A stretch of DNA of 64,000 bases from Diplonema papillatum (taxonomy: Eukaryota > Euglenozoa > Diplonemea > Diplonemida > Diplonemidae), in NCBI GenBank assembly GCA_030068145.1, contig JAPJBO010000031.1, positions 186,001-250,000 of the forward strand, in the 5' to 3' direction. How positions within the stretch are numbered: the stretch's first letter is position 1; each line of letters starts with the position of its first letter. Below are positions 20,500 to 30,604 of this stretch, piece after piece. A program made the translations under genes and the position numbers. The notes beneath the pieces are model-generated. The model was not told the origin of the DNA and did no database searches. It saw nothing but the letters and a program-made list of their open reading frames with translations.

Positions 20500-21435
20500 G
20501 AATAACGTTGAGCTGAACTAAAGCTGGAACGGGTAAATGACGGACCGGGTAACACCTGAGACACCCGGGGGGTGTCCCGGGTAGTCACCTGCGTGACTGC
20601 ACCAGTGGTGGTCCTGCAGCCTCAGGGGTCGAGCTGAGTATTGAGCACCCGAAGGCGCGGGCAAGCACCAGGGTCGTGATATTGTGCAAGGTACTCAAAG
20701 TCGCAAACCCCGAAAAATGCCGAACCGGGTAAAACCTGGGACGGCCCAGCCCATTTTTGGGGGGTGTCCCGGGTTTAACCCGGTTCAATATAAATCCAAT
20801 TACGGTACTCACATTTGCTCGTCAACACAGTGAGCACGACCATGGTGCTGGCATCAAAAAAGCCGACGTGCAACGCGGGTGCGCAACCCGCGGGTGTCAC
20901 ACGAAAGCCGCTTTGGCTGTCTTGGTTTCCAACCTCTTTCCCAGCCTGGAACATGCAACGCGGCTCGTTTTCCCTCAGTGTGTATCCGGGAAGCTTGAAA
21001 GATGACTGTTTCACACAGCTCGTTGTCTCCAGCATGGATTATTGCTCTGCGTTCAGTTTAGCCTTTCGGCTGCTTTGCAGTTGCCTCCAGATACTTGGCC
21101 ACAGGAATGTTCGAACCCACAATACAATGTGCTACGCACATGAATGCAATGCGCAACTTACCGCGTCACAAGAATGTACGATGTACAGAGCCACAAGATT
21201 GTACGAAAGTACAAGAATGCACCACGCCACAAGAATGCAACGTTCTAAGCATGTACGTTCGAAACACAATAGCAATAATGCCAATTTACTGCGTCACAAA
21301 ATGTACGTGTACGAAGGTACAAGAATGCAGCGATCCATGAATGTATGATACCACCAGGAATGTACAGAGCCACAAGAGTGTTTTTGCTTACTTCGCACGC
21401 GAACAGTTGGTAGAGTTCCAAGAGCTTAGCGACGA
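20500..21435. other. region upstream of Raptor, no recognised gene
   Basis: CCGGGT-type motifs flank 20540-20780 (GGACCGGGTAACACCTG and GAACCGGGTAAAACCTG, each with ACACC or ACGG following). 21100-21370 is a degenerate CACAAGAATGTACGA repeat. The Raptor promoter must lie here or just upstream, but no TATA box stands out. Confidence 0.4.
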
Positions 21436-22974
21436 GTGAACGAAGATAACGTGAGGCAGGCAGCTATTGAGCACGGGCTGGGACGTGGGGGGGGGGGGGG
21501 GGGGGGGGGGGGGGACCCGGAGGGTGGGCGCAGCGGCATGAAGTCCTCGCAGAGGGCCCCCCACGACTCGTTGACCGAGACCCGAGTCGCTCGGGAGCTC
21601 GGCCTTTTCTTGCCGTTCGTGCGGCCGGGCACGTGGGCCAAGCGGAAAAATGGCCGGGGCCGGTCGCGAGAAGCGAAGTCGCAGGATTGGAAGATGGCGA
21701 AGGACAAGACCCGCACCAACCACATCCTGCTCCTGCTCTGCCTCAACGTCGGCGTCGACCCCCCCGACGTCATGCGGGTGCAGCCGTGTGCAAAGCTGGA
21801 GTGCTGGTCGGACCCTCTGCTGGCCCAGTCGAAAATGCTGACCAAAGGCAGCGAGGTCATCGGAGAGCTGCTGCAGGATCAGTACCGGTCTCTCATGCGC
21901 GAGAAGAAGGAAAACATTTTCTGCAAGACGTGCCTTGAGCTCAGCGTGGATGACCTGAAGTACAACCTGCAGACCATGCGGAAGAAGGCGCGCGACGGCC
22001 GCATCCTCATCCACTACAACGGGCACGGGGTCCCGAGGGTAACGCAGCACGGAGAGCTCTGGTTCTTCGATTCGAGCCACTCCCAGTACGTGCCGGTGAC
22101 CATCACCGACATCATGCAGTGCGTGGGTTCGCCCGCTATATACGTGCTCGACTGCAGCAACGCGGGGGCGATTCTGCACCACTGGTACCGGCACAACTTC
22201 CACAACAGCAGGAAGAAGGACATCCTGATCTGCGCGTGCCGAAGGCACGAGGACCTGCCGATGAACCCGAACCTCCCCGCGGACATTTTGACCGCGTGTT
22301 TGACGACGCCGATTCGCGCATCCTTCGAGTGGTATTACCACTACTCGCAGAGGGAGTGCCTCTTGCCGAACGTGACCAAACCCATGCTGCAGCACCTCCC
22401 GGGTTCCGCGCAGGATCGGAAGTCCCCGCTGGGCGAGTTGCTTTGGATCTTCACGGCGGTGACCGACGCGATCGCCTGGTGCTCGCTGTCCCGCGAGCTC
22501 TTCAACCGGCTCTTCCGGCCCCGGCATGACATGCTGCAGATGACCCTGTTCCGAAACTTTTTGCTCGCCGACCGCATCATGCGCGAGGCGGGCTGCGTGC
22601 CCCTTTCACACCCCCCGCTGCCCGAGACGCACGCGCACCCCATGTGGGAGTCCTGGGAGCTCGCGCTAGAGTTCATCCTCTCCCAGCTCCCGTCGATGCT
22701 CAACGAGGACTTCTCCGTCAACCCGTCGTACGTGTACAAGCCGAGCCCGTTCTTCAACGAGCAGCTGACCGCGTTCGAGCTGTGGGTCGAGTTCGCGGGG
22801 ACGTCGACGAAGACGCCAGACCAGCTACCCTGCATCATCCAGGGCCTCTCGAGCCACCAGTACCGCGTCCGCTCCCTCCGGCTGCTGGCGCGGTTTCTCG
22901 ACCTAGGCGAGTGGGCGGTCGAGGACGCGCTGAGCTGCGGCGTGATGCCGTACGTCTGCAAGCTGCTGCACCAG
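21436..22974 (+). CDS. RPTOR: Raptor (regulatory-associated protein of TOR), exon 1 of 7
   Basis: Raptor is the scaffold of TOR complex 1; it binds TOR kinase and presents substrates. Exon 1 encodes the Raptor N-terminal conserved (caspase-like) domain: LCLNVGVDPPDVM, HYNGHGVPR (about residue 193) and YVLDCSNAG (about 239), the last two bearing the His/Cys pair kept in Raptors, then LPADILTACLTTPI, PLGELLWIFTAVTDAIAW and LFRNFLLADRIMRE, ending in RFLDLGEWAVEDALS. The seven exons join in frame to about 1311 residues, close to human Raptor (1335). The ATG at 21436 is followed by a long G-run that codes poly-Gly; an in-frame ATG at 21538 avoids it and is an equally good start. ATG 21694 would cut off the conserved upstream helix. 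The donor is CACCAG|GTCAGG, phase 0. Confidence 0.95.
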
Positions 22975-22989
22975 GTCAGGACAGAGTTT

Positions 22990-23203
22990 ATTTTTTGTAT
23001 AGGCACCTGCTTCGTAGGAAATGCTTGAGGAGACTGCTAGTTGCGAAAGATCAAAGGAGGTAAATGGGCTGTAGCCCACACGAAACACAGGTAAACCTGG
23101 GTTTAGTGGCGCGTAAGCGTTCAACGTAAAAGACCCACTTTGTAGTTGTATTGTTTTCTCCTCCTTCGAAATGAGCACAACGCAGTCCCTCGAGTATTTT
23201 TAC
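22990..23203 (+). mobile_element. RepA SINE-like element, copy 3
   Basis: It begins about 15 bases after the exon 1 donor with ATAGGCACCTGCTTCGTAGG and ends with AGTCCCTCGAGTATTTT. Confidence 0.7.
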
Positions 23204-23389
23204 CAATGAACAATGAAATGTTGGAGGAAATGAGAAGCTCGTCGCCGCAAACCGTGGCGTTTTTACTTGCGTCCTCCAACTTTACGTAGAAACGATCAGG
23301 CACTGCCTTCAACGAAAACAACTCTCTCTTCCCATCGTCATTAGTTCTGTATCAGCCGCGGGTTGTGCGAGTGACGAGCTCCTACTTTT

Positions 23390-23515
23390 GTGTACGCGCC
23401 TGCTTGTAGGAAATACTTGAGGCCGCCAGTTGCGAAATCCCAGAGGAGGTAAATCTGGTAGTGTGGTACTCATCAGCATACCGATGGCTCCCCACCAAAT
23501 TCCAAAGGTCCAAAA
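23390..23515 (+). mobile_element. RepA SINE-like element, partial copy 4
   Basis: It has the CGCCTGCTTGTAGGAAATAC start, followed by the GTACTCATCAGCATACCGAT variant block; the 3' part is absent. Confidence 0.55.
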
Positions 23516-23558
23516 AACAGACCCCTAAAAACTAAACATGTATGCACGTGGGGGGCCC

Positions 23559-23692
23559 GATGCAAGAGATTGAGATCTCCCCTGTTTTTTCCATGCGCAT
23601 CCACAAGACACCCTACTACACGAAGAAAGTGCAGCTTTCCAGGATAGTTAACCCTGTCCCCGCGTGAAGCGTTTCAAGGGTCAACCCTTCCC
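23559..23692 (+). repeat. RepL, inverted counterpart of 53490-53620
   Basis: The run GGAGATCT-type palindromic core, TTTTTCCATGCGCATCCAC, GAAAGTGCAGCTTTCC and GGGTCAACCC matches, in reverse complement, about 130 bp at 53490-53620. Confidence 0.65.
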
Positions 23693-24433
23693 TCAAAAAG
23701 AGACGACTGCATCATCCGGGGCCTGTGGACAGGGTCAACAGGATCGTCAATGTGCCCGAGATCGCTTTCCTCGCGAACGTGAACTCGGTGTCGGTCACAA
23801 GAGCCACGGAAATGGCAAAGCACACAGGAAATAAGAGCGCGCGCTAAAATAAGTCGTATAGTCGGCAAGAGGCATTAACGATACATGCACGAAGTACACG
23901 TACTGCCACCACAGCAAATACGATACCCACGCTTAGGGAAGGTGTTTTTATTATTTGGTGAAACTTTGTATGAGCAAACTTGGCTGAGCAGGGGGGGGGG
24001 GGCCCATAAAAAAAGTGCAAAAAAACTGGAAGTCAACTTCTTGGTGGGCCGATGTATTTGCACCAAGCAGTAGGGTAGCTTGTCCTAAGTGAAGCCATAT
24101 TAACCTTTCAGAGGCAAGTAACACTCTGAGACTGCGAGAGAGACGTTTAAATGCCAGGAGACACTCTCAAGGCAAATGTCTCTCACCTGTATCAAGTGTC
24201 TCCCACCGACTGAGAATGTCTCTGACCATCTCAGAATGTCTCCCACCATCTGAGAATGTCTCCTGCCTCGGGAGACACGTTTTAGGGGCGGGAGACACTC
24301 TGAAACGACGGGAGACACGTTTAAATGCCAGGACACATTTCCATATGTCAGGAGACATTCTCCAGGCAGATGTCTCCCACCTGTTACAAGTGTCTCCCAC
24401 CATCTGAGAATGTCTCTCACCGACTGAGAATGT

Positions 24434-24540
24434 TTGCAGCACCCCACTGAGGGAATTTGTGTACAGAGGAGGTGCGGAAGTGCACGTACGAACAACACAG
24501 GTAGTGGGTTGTTTCTCCTAGCTATCCGTTGGATTTTTTT
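24434..24540 (+). repeat. split direct repeat A1
   Basis: The roughly 106 bp from TTGCAGCACCCCACTGAGGG to CTATCCGTTGGATTTTTT are the same as A2 at 28620-28726. Confidence 0.9.
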
Positions 24541-24552
24541 TTTTTTTTTGCC

Positions 24553-24798
24553 ATGACGTCTCCTTTGCCCGACCAGGAGAAATTTGAGCAGCGATTTCCT
24601 GCAGCTTTGCGGGATGCGTGGTTTGAGGTAGTTGGCAAAGAAGCTGGCGCGAAGTTGTGTGGACGAACCGACGAGATGACGAGATGGTGCACGCAAAACT
24701 TTGGTGCATGTCATGAAGGGACAGTCGAAGGGGTGCGCCGTGTCGCCGTGGAATTTCTGAAGGCGCCGCATCCGGCATTGGCTCCCCTAGACATGTAA
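24553..24798 (+). CDS. small first ORF of the YR element
   Basis: It encodes about 81 residues (MTSPLPDQEKFEQRFPAA onward), acidic and basic mixed, with no recognised domain. It lies directly after A1, at the place where these elements begin their gag-like coding. Confidence 0.5.
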   Translation: MTSPLPDQEKFEQRFPAALRDAWFEVVGKEAGAKLCGRTDEMTRWCTQNFGACHEGTVEGVRRVAVEFLKAPHPALAPLDM

Positions 24799-24823
24799 CG
24801 GGGAGAAGGAAAAGCCTGATCTG

Positions 24824-25570
24824 TTGCAGCAGGCGATGCTGAAACACGGCTTCACGAACTATGTTCGGCCGCCAGTTCCGGTTCACCCCCCGTCGTTTTC
24901 ACATCCGTTGCCGGTTCATGTCCCGTCTTCCTCTTCGTCCGCCGACGCGGTGCCGGTCGACTCCCAGTGGCGAAGTCTGTTTGAGCAACAGCAACAGCAA
25001 TTGCAGCTGCAGCAGCAACAGCAAGCCCAGATGGTTCTGCTGCTTCAGAAACTTCAGACGGATGTTCAGGGTCTTAAGGGCTCGAAAGCGACTGGTGGTG
25101 CCCCGGTTTCGGGCGAGCAACCGGATGTCGTGACTCCACGGGTTTTTCCGAAGGAGGTAAAAGAGGTTCAGGCGCTAGCTGACTTGATCTCCTCCGATCC
25201 TGATGGGCTTGTACGTGACCTCGAGATCGCGTATGTGTGCGGCCGAACGCACCTAGCCGGTGGGGAGTTACTCGAGACCAATTTCAACATGTTAAGAAGT
25301 TGGATCATGTCTGTCTCCGTCACCGCCGGCTGGATGGAGTGCCCCGATCAGCTACGGCTTGGGAACGATCTCCTCACAGCCGTGCGGATGCAGCGGCTGT
25401 ATGTCGAGAAGGGCCACAGCCGGCGTGACATCATGCGCCAGATCGGGGCCCAGGCGACCGACCCACTGGACAAGGCCGAAGCGGTGTTGGACGCGAAGAA
25501 GGAGAAGAGCGGTGGCAAGAAGATGTCGTTCAAGCCGCGGACGGGAAACGCAAAGGCCGGGGGCAAATGA
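24824..25570 (+). CDS. gag-like ORF of the YR element
   Basis: It has 248 residues: a Pro/Ser-rich start, a Gln-rich coiled-coil segment (about residues 46-75), a globular helical part (GLVRDLEIAYVCGRTHL, MSVSVTAGWMECPDQL) and a Lys-rich tail. No zinc knuckle is seen. A structural, nucleoprotein role is inferred from place and composition, as for the first genes of DIRS-order elements. Confidence 0.6.
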   Translation: MQQAMLKHGFTNYVRPPVPVHPPSFSHPLPVHVPSSSSSADAVPVDSQWRSLFEQQQQQLQLQQQQQAQMVLLLQKLQTDVQGLKGSKATGGAPVSGEQPDVVTPRVFPKEVKEVQALADLISSDPDGLVRDLEIAYVCGRTHLAGGELLETNFNMLRSWIMSVSVTAGWMECPDQLRLGNDLLTAVRMQRLYVEKGHSRRDIMRQIGAQATDPLDKAEAVLDAKKEKSGGKKMSFKPRTGNAKAGGK

Positions 25571-25597
25571 CTGGCCGACCCCCGGCCTTTCGTAATT

Positions 25598-26811
25598 GTG
25601 CCAGTAGCAAATCCTCCCCACCCATCGTCAACAGCTCCCCCGATCTTCATGCAGTTCACTCCAAGAGTTGCGGTACCGCGGCGTTCTCCCCCATTGTTCC
25701 AAATGCAATCTCGACCTCAGCTAGTCGCTTCCCCATTCCGTCACAGGCTCTCGGGGACCCTTCCCATTTCGACTCCGACGGAACTTCCCAACACCCTAAT
25801 TGGGCAGGCGGTACATCAGCTGGTGGCGAAGGAGGCGCTTGGAGGCACACGCCGTACTGGTACGACACAGGAGGCTTCAATCACGGTGGCGGAGGCATGT
25901 TCTCGGCTTGTAGGCCATGTGGAGAAGATGTGGGCGCACTCGACGCTGAAAGAGCGACGAAACCTCTGGCGCCGGTTGCAAACTTGGACGTCTGCCAGAG
26001 GGCTCCCGATGAATGCCGATTCGGCTTGCCTCTTCGTGGCAGCGACGGGAGTTCGACCACAGGGTCTTCTGGGTTACTCGAAGGCCCTGTCCGCTTCGTT
26101 CGGGGCGATGGGCCTGACCAACCAGCCGCTCCGGACGATGGCTGCTGCACTAGTGCATGCTAATCCATGTGGTTCATGTACTTAAAAGAACTCAATGCTG
26201 CACTACGTGGGGCGGGGGCGTCAGTTCCGGAAAACCAGGCGCTCCCGATGGACAGAGAGAGGCTGTTGACGTGGGCTTCACGACAAACCCCAGAAATGCG
26301 TTTGGCCCTTCTGGTAGCATGGAAGTCGGCGGCTCGGTGGGCCGAGGCGGCGAGCCTTTCGTCGGAGCAGTTCTTGTTGGTGGAACCACAGGAGATAATC
26401 ATCGACTGGTTTCAGACGCCAAAGGGCAGGAAGAAAAACCCGTTCCGAGCATCGAGGTACGTGGTTCTTCTCGGCTCCCTCACAGACGAGATCGCGGCAC
26501 TCTTTCGGAACCTTGCCCCATTCAACCCGTTGACGAAAGTGACAACATCTGCCTTGGACAGGATGTGGGGCAACACTCCAACGATGACAGGATTCACCGC
26601 CCACTCCATCAAACGCGGGGCGGTCACGCACATTCTGGACAGAATGGTCAGTGGCCTGGCCGACCCCGTTCCGCCTTATCTCGTCGACCGAATATCGAAG
26701 CACGAAGAAAGAAGCGGCACAGCGCTGTCGGATGTAACAATCCGGTACGGGGGGAACCATATCGCCATGGCCCGTGCCCTCGAGACGGGGCGAATCTCGA
26801 ATCTGTTGTAG
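25598..26811 (+). CDS. tyrosine recombinase region of the YR element
   Basis: The first part is a helical core-binding domain (VAKEALGG, MWAHSTLKERRNLWRRL, FVAATGVRPQGLLGYSKAL). The catalytic part follows (about 26167-26811) with the box I Arg in AARWAEAASL, the box II HSIKRG and the Tyr in VTIRYGGNH. This enzyme integrates a circular DNA copy without target duplication. It overlaps the long RT frame at its 3' half. Treated as part of a fossil element. Confidence 0.75.
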
Positions 26812-26849
26812 AAGCGTTCACCAGGAGTGACCCCTCGATGAGGCACTCG

Positions 26850-28472
26850 GTGCTGCGGCGGGGGGGTACGACCCGGCTCCCCAGAACCGAGCGTGAGCGG
26901 GCTTCTCCGTTGCACGTCGCGCCGGTGGGACCGATGCAAGTCGAAAAGCTTCGGGATCGGATGCACGATGACACGCGCGAACGCTTTGACCAAGTTTGGA
27001 ACTTAACGTTCAACCCCGATCAGTCGTCGCCTCGATCTTTTGGCTCGCCTTCATCGTTTTCGGTAGCTCACGCGGAAAAGCTCGTGCAATGTGGAGTCGC
27101 GCGGTCGGCCGGCGGTCCTGGCCCTTTTGTTTGTGTCCCGTTTACTGTTGTAGAGGAGAAGGATGACGGACTCCGACAACGCTTCATCCTCTGGGCGCTT
27201 GATGCCAACCGTGTTGCCGAGGATTCTGGCTACGAGGCCAAAGTCCCGCTCGGACATATCTCGGCGTACCTTCCGGCAATACATCAGGACTGCGGGTCTA
27301 CCCGCGACTTCAGAACTGGCTTCTTTGCCATTGAGGTGCCGGAGTATGCCAGACATTTGTTCCGTTTTTGCGCCAGCGACGGCTCGTGGTGGGAGTTAAC
27401 CAGGCTCCCCATGGGGCATTCTTGTGCCCCAGAAATAATGCACACCCTGGCCGCGACGGCGGCTGGTCACCCCGAATACGTTCAACCGTGCTTCGCCGAA
27501 ACCGCCGTGACAGTGGATGTTTGGATCGACAACATCCGTTACACTGGCTCGCAGCGGCAGGTCCGAGCGGCCACAGCACGATTGGACCAAACGGCTGAGG
27601 CTTGTAGTCTGACATGGAAGGAATCCGACTCTCGCTCTGCCTCGTCCTCTTACGAGTTCATTGGGGTTGACTGGGACCACAGGGCCCATCGGGTTGTTGT
27701 TAGTCGAAAACAAAGACGTCGCCTCATTGCCTCCCGATATTCTTTGTCGCAGACAGCGACAATGCGGGCTGGTGAGCTGGAGACTCTCGGTGGACGCCTG
27801 TTGCACGCTTCAGCGGTGGCAGGTGTCTTCCCCGGTAGTTTTTACTTCTCTTTGAAATTCCTGAGAAGAGTCACAAACTCCCTCAACAGGGGAGAGAGGC
27901 TCAATTCAGATGTGCTGTCCGTGCCTCCCTCAGTGCGCGCGTCCCTGCGCGATTGGATTGACTCGGTGTTGAAGCCGAGGGAGATTCCAAAGCGGACAGG
28001 TCCTCCTTCGCTCACAGTGTTTGTTGATGCGAGTAAAAAGGGGTGGGGTGGCGTGCTCGTGAACTCAGGGACCGGGGAGATGAGCATCCTAGGTGCTTCC
28101 TGGTCTGAATCTGAGTCCATGCTGCACATCAACGAGCTCGAGGCGAAAGCTTTCGAGCTGGTCGTGCACTCAGTTCCCGACTCCGTGGGAGGCGGCCGGG
28201 TCGACGTGGTTGTAGACAATACCACGGTTAAGGGGGTGGCCCGCAAGGGTGCATGCCTCAAAAGCATCGTTTTGAACAATGCCGTTGTCAGTGCTCTCGA
28301 GCATCTTCGCGGACTCGGATGTGCCGTTTCGGTACGCTGGGTTCGTAGCGCTGGGAATCCGGCAGATCTCCCATCGCGGGTGCCTTTATCTGTATTTACA
28401 CCACAGTCCGTGGCTGACATTACACGCGCGGTGAGGCAGTTTTTCACTGGCGGTGTGGTGGTAGGAAAGTGA
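26850..28472 (+). CDS. reverse transcriptase and RNase H of the YR element
   Basis: The frame holds a DIRS/Ngaro-type RT palm (fingers LRQRFILWALDANRV; palm RLPMGHSCAPEIMHTLA) and then an RNase H domain with TVFVDASKKGWGG, HINELEAKAFELVV and VDVVVDNTTVKG, ending in WVRSAGNPADLPSR. The open frame extends upstream across the YR region to 26157, but recognisable RT similarity starts near 26850. No methyltransferase follows, unlike DIRS1. Confidence 0.85.
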   Translation: MLRRGGTTRLPRTERERASPLHVAPVGPMQVEKLRDRMHDDTRERFDQVWNLTFNPDQSSPRSFGSPSSFSVAHAEKLVQCGVARSAGGPGPFVCVPFTVVEEKDDGLRQRFILWALDANRVAEDSGYEAKVPLGHISAYLPAIHQDCGSTRDFRTGFFAIEVPEYARHLFRFCASDGSWWELTRLPMGHSCAPEIMHTLAATAAGHPEYVQPCFAETAVTVDVWIDNIRYTGSQRQVRAATARLDQTAEACSLTWKESDSRSASSSYEFIGVDWDHRAHRVVVSRKQRRRLIASRYSLSQTATMRAGELETLGGRLLHASAVAGVFPGSFYFSLKFLRRVTNSLNRGERLNSDVLSVPPSVRASLRDWIDSVLKPREIPKRTGPPSLTVFVDASKKGWGGVLVNSGTGEMSILGASWSESESMLHINELEAKAFELVVHSVPDSVGGGRVDVVVDNTTVKGVARKGACLKSIVLNNAVVSALEHLRGLGCAVSVRWVRSAGNPADLPSRVPLSVFTPQSVADITRAVRQFFTGGVVVGK

Positions 28473-28619
28473 CTTCACCGGGTTGTTTCTCCAACCTTGG
28501 TGAGACCTTTTCTTCCATCTCGCAAGTTACCATGTATTCAGTGGATTCGCGAACGACCATTGAACGAGTTTCCCTTCCTTTCATGCGTGCTACGTGAGCA
28601 ACGATCCCACAGCAAATTC
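28466..28619 (+). repeat. split direct repeat B1
   Basis: 154 bp from AAAGTGACTTCACCGGGTTG to ATCCCACAGCAAATTC; B2 differs at only about one base. Confidence 0.9.
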
Positions 28620-28744
28620 TTGCAGCACCCCACTGAGGGAATTTGTGTACAGAGGAGGTGCGGAAGTGCACGTACGAACAACACAGGTAGTGGGTTGTTT
28701 CTCCTAGCTATCCGTTGGATTTTTTCCCACCCTCCCTTTCCCCC
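28620..28744 (+). repeat. split direct repeat A2
   Basis: It repeats A1 from its first base (TTGCAGCACCCC) for about 106 bp and then has a short C-rich end before B2. Confidence 0.9.
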
Positions 28745-28898
28745 AAAGTGACTTCACCGGGTTGTTTCTCCAACCTTGGTGAGACCTTTTCTTCCATCTC
28801 GCAAGTTACCGTGTATTCAGTGGATTCGCGAACGACCATTGAACGAGTTTCCCTTCCTTTCATGCGTGCTACGTGAGCAACGATCCCACAGCAAATTC
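28745..28898 (+). repeat. split direct repeat B2
   Basis: It is the same 154 bp as B1 and forms the right end of the element; the minisatellite resumes at the next base. Confidence 0.9.
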
Positions 28899-29394
28899 CT
28901 CCTGGCATTTAAACGTGTCTCCCGTCGTTTCAGAGTGTCTCCCGCCCCTAAAACGTGTCTCCCGAGGCAGGAGACATTCTGAGATGGTGGGAGACATTCT
29001 GAGATGGTGGGAGACATTCTGAGATGGTCGGAGACATTCTCAGTCGGTGGAAGACACTTGTTGCAGGTGAGAGACATTTGCCTTGAGAGTGTCTCCTGGC
29101 GTATGGGAATGTCTCCTGGCATTTAAACGTGTCTCCCGTCGTTTCAGAGTGTCTCCCACCCCTAAAACGTGTCTCCTGGGGCAGGAGACATTCTGAGATG
29201 CTGGGAGACATTCTTAGATGGTCGGAGACATTCTCAGACTGTGGGAGATTGGTTCACACTACAACCCCAAGTGGAGAAAAATATCTGAGCCCACCGCTCT
29301 GAAAGTGGGGGGGGGGGGGGGGGCTCATACAAAGTTTCACCAAATAATAAAAACACCTGCCCTTACATACCATACCTTAAAGGAACCTGTCCGA

Positions 29395-29552
29395 CAATGG
29401 TCACCCGGAGACTTTAAAACCCCGGATCCCTAAGCGAACTTGCTCTCTAAAAAGAGATCTTGGTGTCGGCCACAAATTGTCACGAACCTGGCTTGCCAAA
29501 GCAAGCACGTAAACCCCCGGATTCTCAAGCGAACTAGAACTCTAAACCACAC
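29395..29552 (+). repeat. two RepC 3' ends at the end of Raptor intron 1
   Basis: CACCCGGAGACTTTAAAACC ending in CTCTAAAAA (29403-29452) is followed by a second RepC (GGTGTCGGCCACAAATTGT to AACTCTAAAC) that stops about 10 bases before the exon 2 acceptor. Confidence 0.7.
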
Positions 29553-29559
29553 TCTGCAG

Positions 29560-30578
29560 GTCGACCTGCCGTACTTCATGACGGTGATCTGGACCAAGAT
29601 CCTGACCGCCGATTCGTCGGAAGCCGTCTTAAACGAGCTGATCCGCGGCCAGACGCCGCCAGCGAGGAAGTTCCTCAAGGTGTTGAACCCCTCCATGGAC
29701 AACGGCAGCGGAACCCCAGAGCCTGGGCACGTCCCCGAATCCGAAGTGTTTGCCCTCGACGGGACGACGAAGGAGCAGTGCCGAGCCATGACGTGCTTCA
29801 TCCTGTCCGTGGTCATGAACGGCGCGGGGCTCGAAGCGCAGCTGCAGTGCTGGAACTGGGGGCTTCTCCCGTGCTGCCTGTCGGTGTGCAAGTCCGACGA
29901 CAAGCAGCTGCAGGCCTGGGGCCTGGTCTGCATCGCGTCGCTCGTCTCGCAAGTGCCGAAGGCGATGGAATACTGCGTGATTTCGCGGGGAATCCACGTC
30001 GGCGAGATGTCCGCGCTGCTGTCGTCCTCGAGCCAAGTGGTGAGGGCGGCCGCTTGCTTCTGCTTGTCGCACCTTATCGGGCTCGGGATGCTGCACGACA
30101 AACCCGCGTACCTGTACGCGGACGTGGCGATGCTCGGCCTGCTGTCGGAGTTGGTGAATGATCCCTCTCCGACGGTGAGGGAGGAGGTCCTCCATGCCCT
30201 GGCGCGGTATTTTGTTTGCTACAAACAGTCGCCTGGGTCGCCTGCCTTGATGGGCCAAAGCGGTCTGCTGCAGCGGCCGGACACGATGTCCACCCTCAAC
30301 ATCGAGAACCCCACGACGAACTTCTCTTCGCACTCCGGAGCCGGAACCCTGCCCGTTCCCGAGCTTTCCATGCCGCAGTCCGTCGTCTCCTCCGACGCGT
30401 CTTCGACGCAGGACGCGGCGGCCGCGCTCAACCCCGGCCTGCCACGGTCGGGCCGGCCTGGCATATTCGGCTACCAGCACAAGGGCGGCATGCTCACGAC
30501 GTCGGGCGACTCCCTCTCGGACCTCAACGCCGGCTCCGACGGCCAAATGGCTCCGAACACGAATTTGGGGTTCCAAAG
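29560..30578 (+). CDS. RPTOR: Raptor exon 2 of 7
   Basis: It encodes the HEAT-repeat region: VIWTKILTADSSEAVLNE matches the Raptor FIWAKILAVDSS block, then AMTCFILSVVMNGAGLEAQ, LQAWGLVCIASLVSQV, VRAAACFCLSHLIGLG and PTVREEVLHALARYFV follow the family order. The second half is a Ser/Pro/Gly-rich linker. The exon starts in phase 0 after CTCTGCAG and ends in phase 2 at CAAAG|GTTTGG; this donor is inferred because it restores frame with exon 3. Confidence 0.9.
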
Positions 30579-30604
30579 GTTTGGTCCTGCTATTTTTCCC
30601 TTTT

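Larger units (their letters stand above)
24434..28898 (+). mobile_element. tyrosine-recombinase (YR) retrotransposon, VIPER-like gene order
   Basis: The 4.47 kb element has split direct repeats: A1 at the left end, then the coding part, then B1-A2-B2 at the right end. The coding order is a small ORF, a gag-like ORF, a YR region, then reverse transcriptase with RNase H. There is no integrase, no LTR and no sign of a target-site duplication: removing the element restores the minisatellite GAATGT|CTCCTGG seen elsewhere in the arms. All this is typical of the DIRS-order retroelements with split repeats (Ngaro, PAT, VIPER). Ngaro carries YR last, whereas YR before RT/RH is the order described for VIPER. 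It looks whole or nearly so, and young, since the paired repeats are almost identical. Confidence 0.85.
23941..29357. repeat. fold-back element with minisatellite arms
   Basis: GGTGTTTTTATTATTTGGTG at the left reads as CACCAAATAATAAAAACACC at the right. The arms continue inward through a minisatellite whose units read GGGAGACATTCTGAGATGG on one side and the complement on the other (about 24110-24433 and 28899-29250). Without the retrotransposon nested at its centre, the structure is about 950 bp, almost wholly palindromic. No coding capacity of its own. Confidence 0.75.
22975..29559 (+). other. Raptor intron 1 (6.6 kb)
   Basis: GT-AG intron, phase 0. It holds two RepA copies near its 5' end, a fold-back minisatellite containing a YR retrotransposon, and two RepC 3' ends right before the acceptor CTCTGCAG. 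Confidence 0.9.

Noticed and set aside
26157-26850. The upstream part of the long RT frame as an extra protein domain of the YR element
   Set aside because: It lies in another frame over the recombinase coding and has no recognisable domain; it is best read as overlap.
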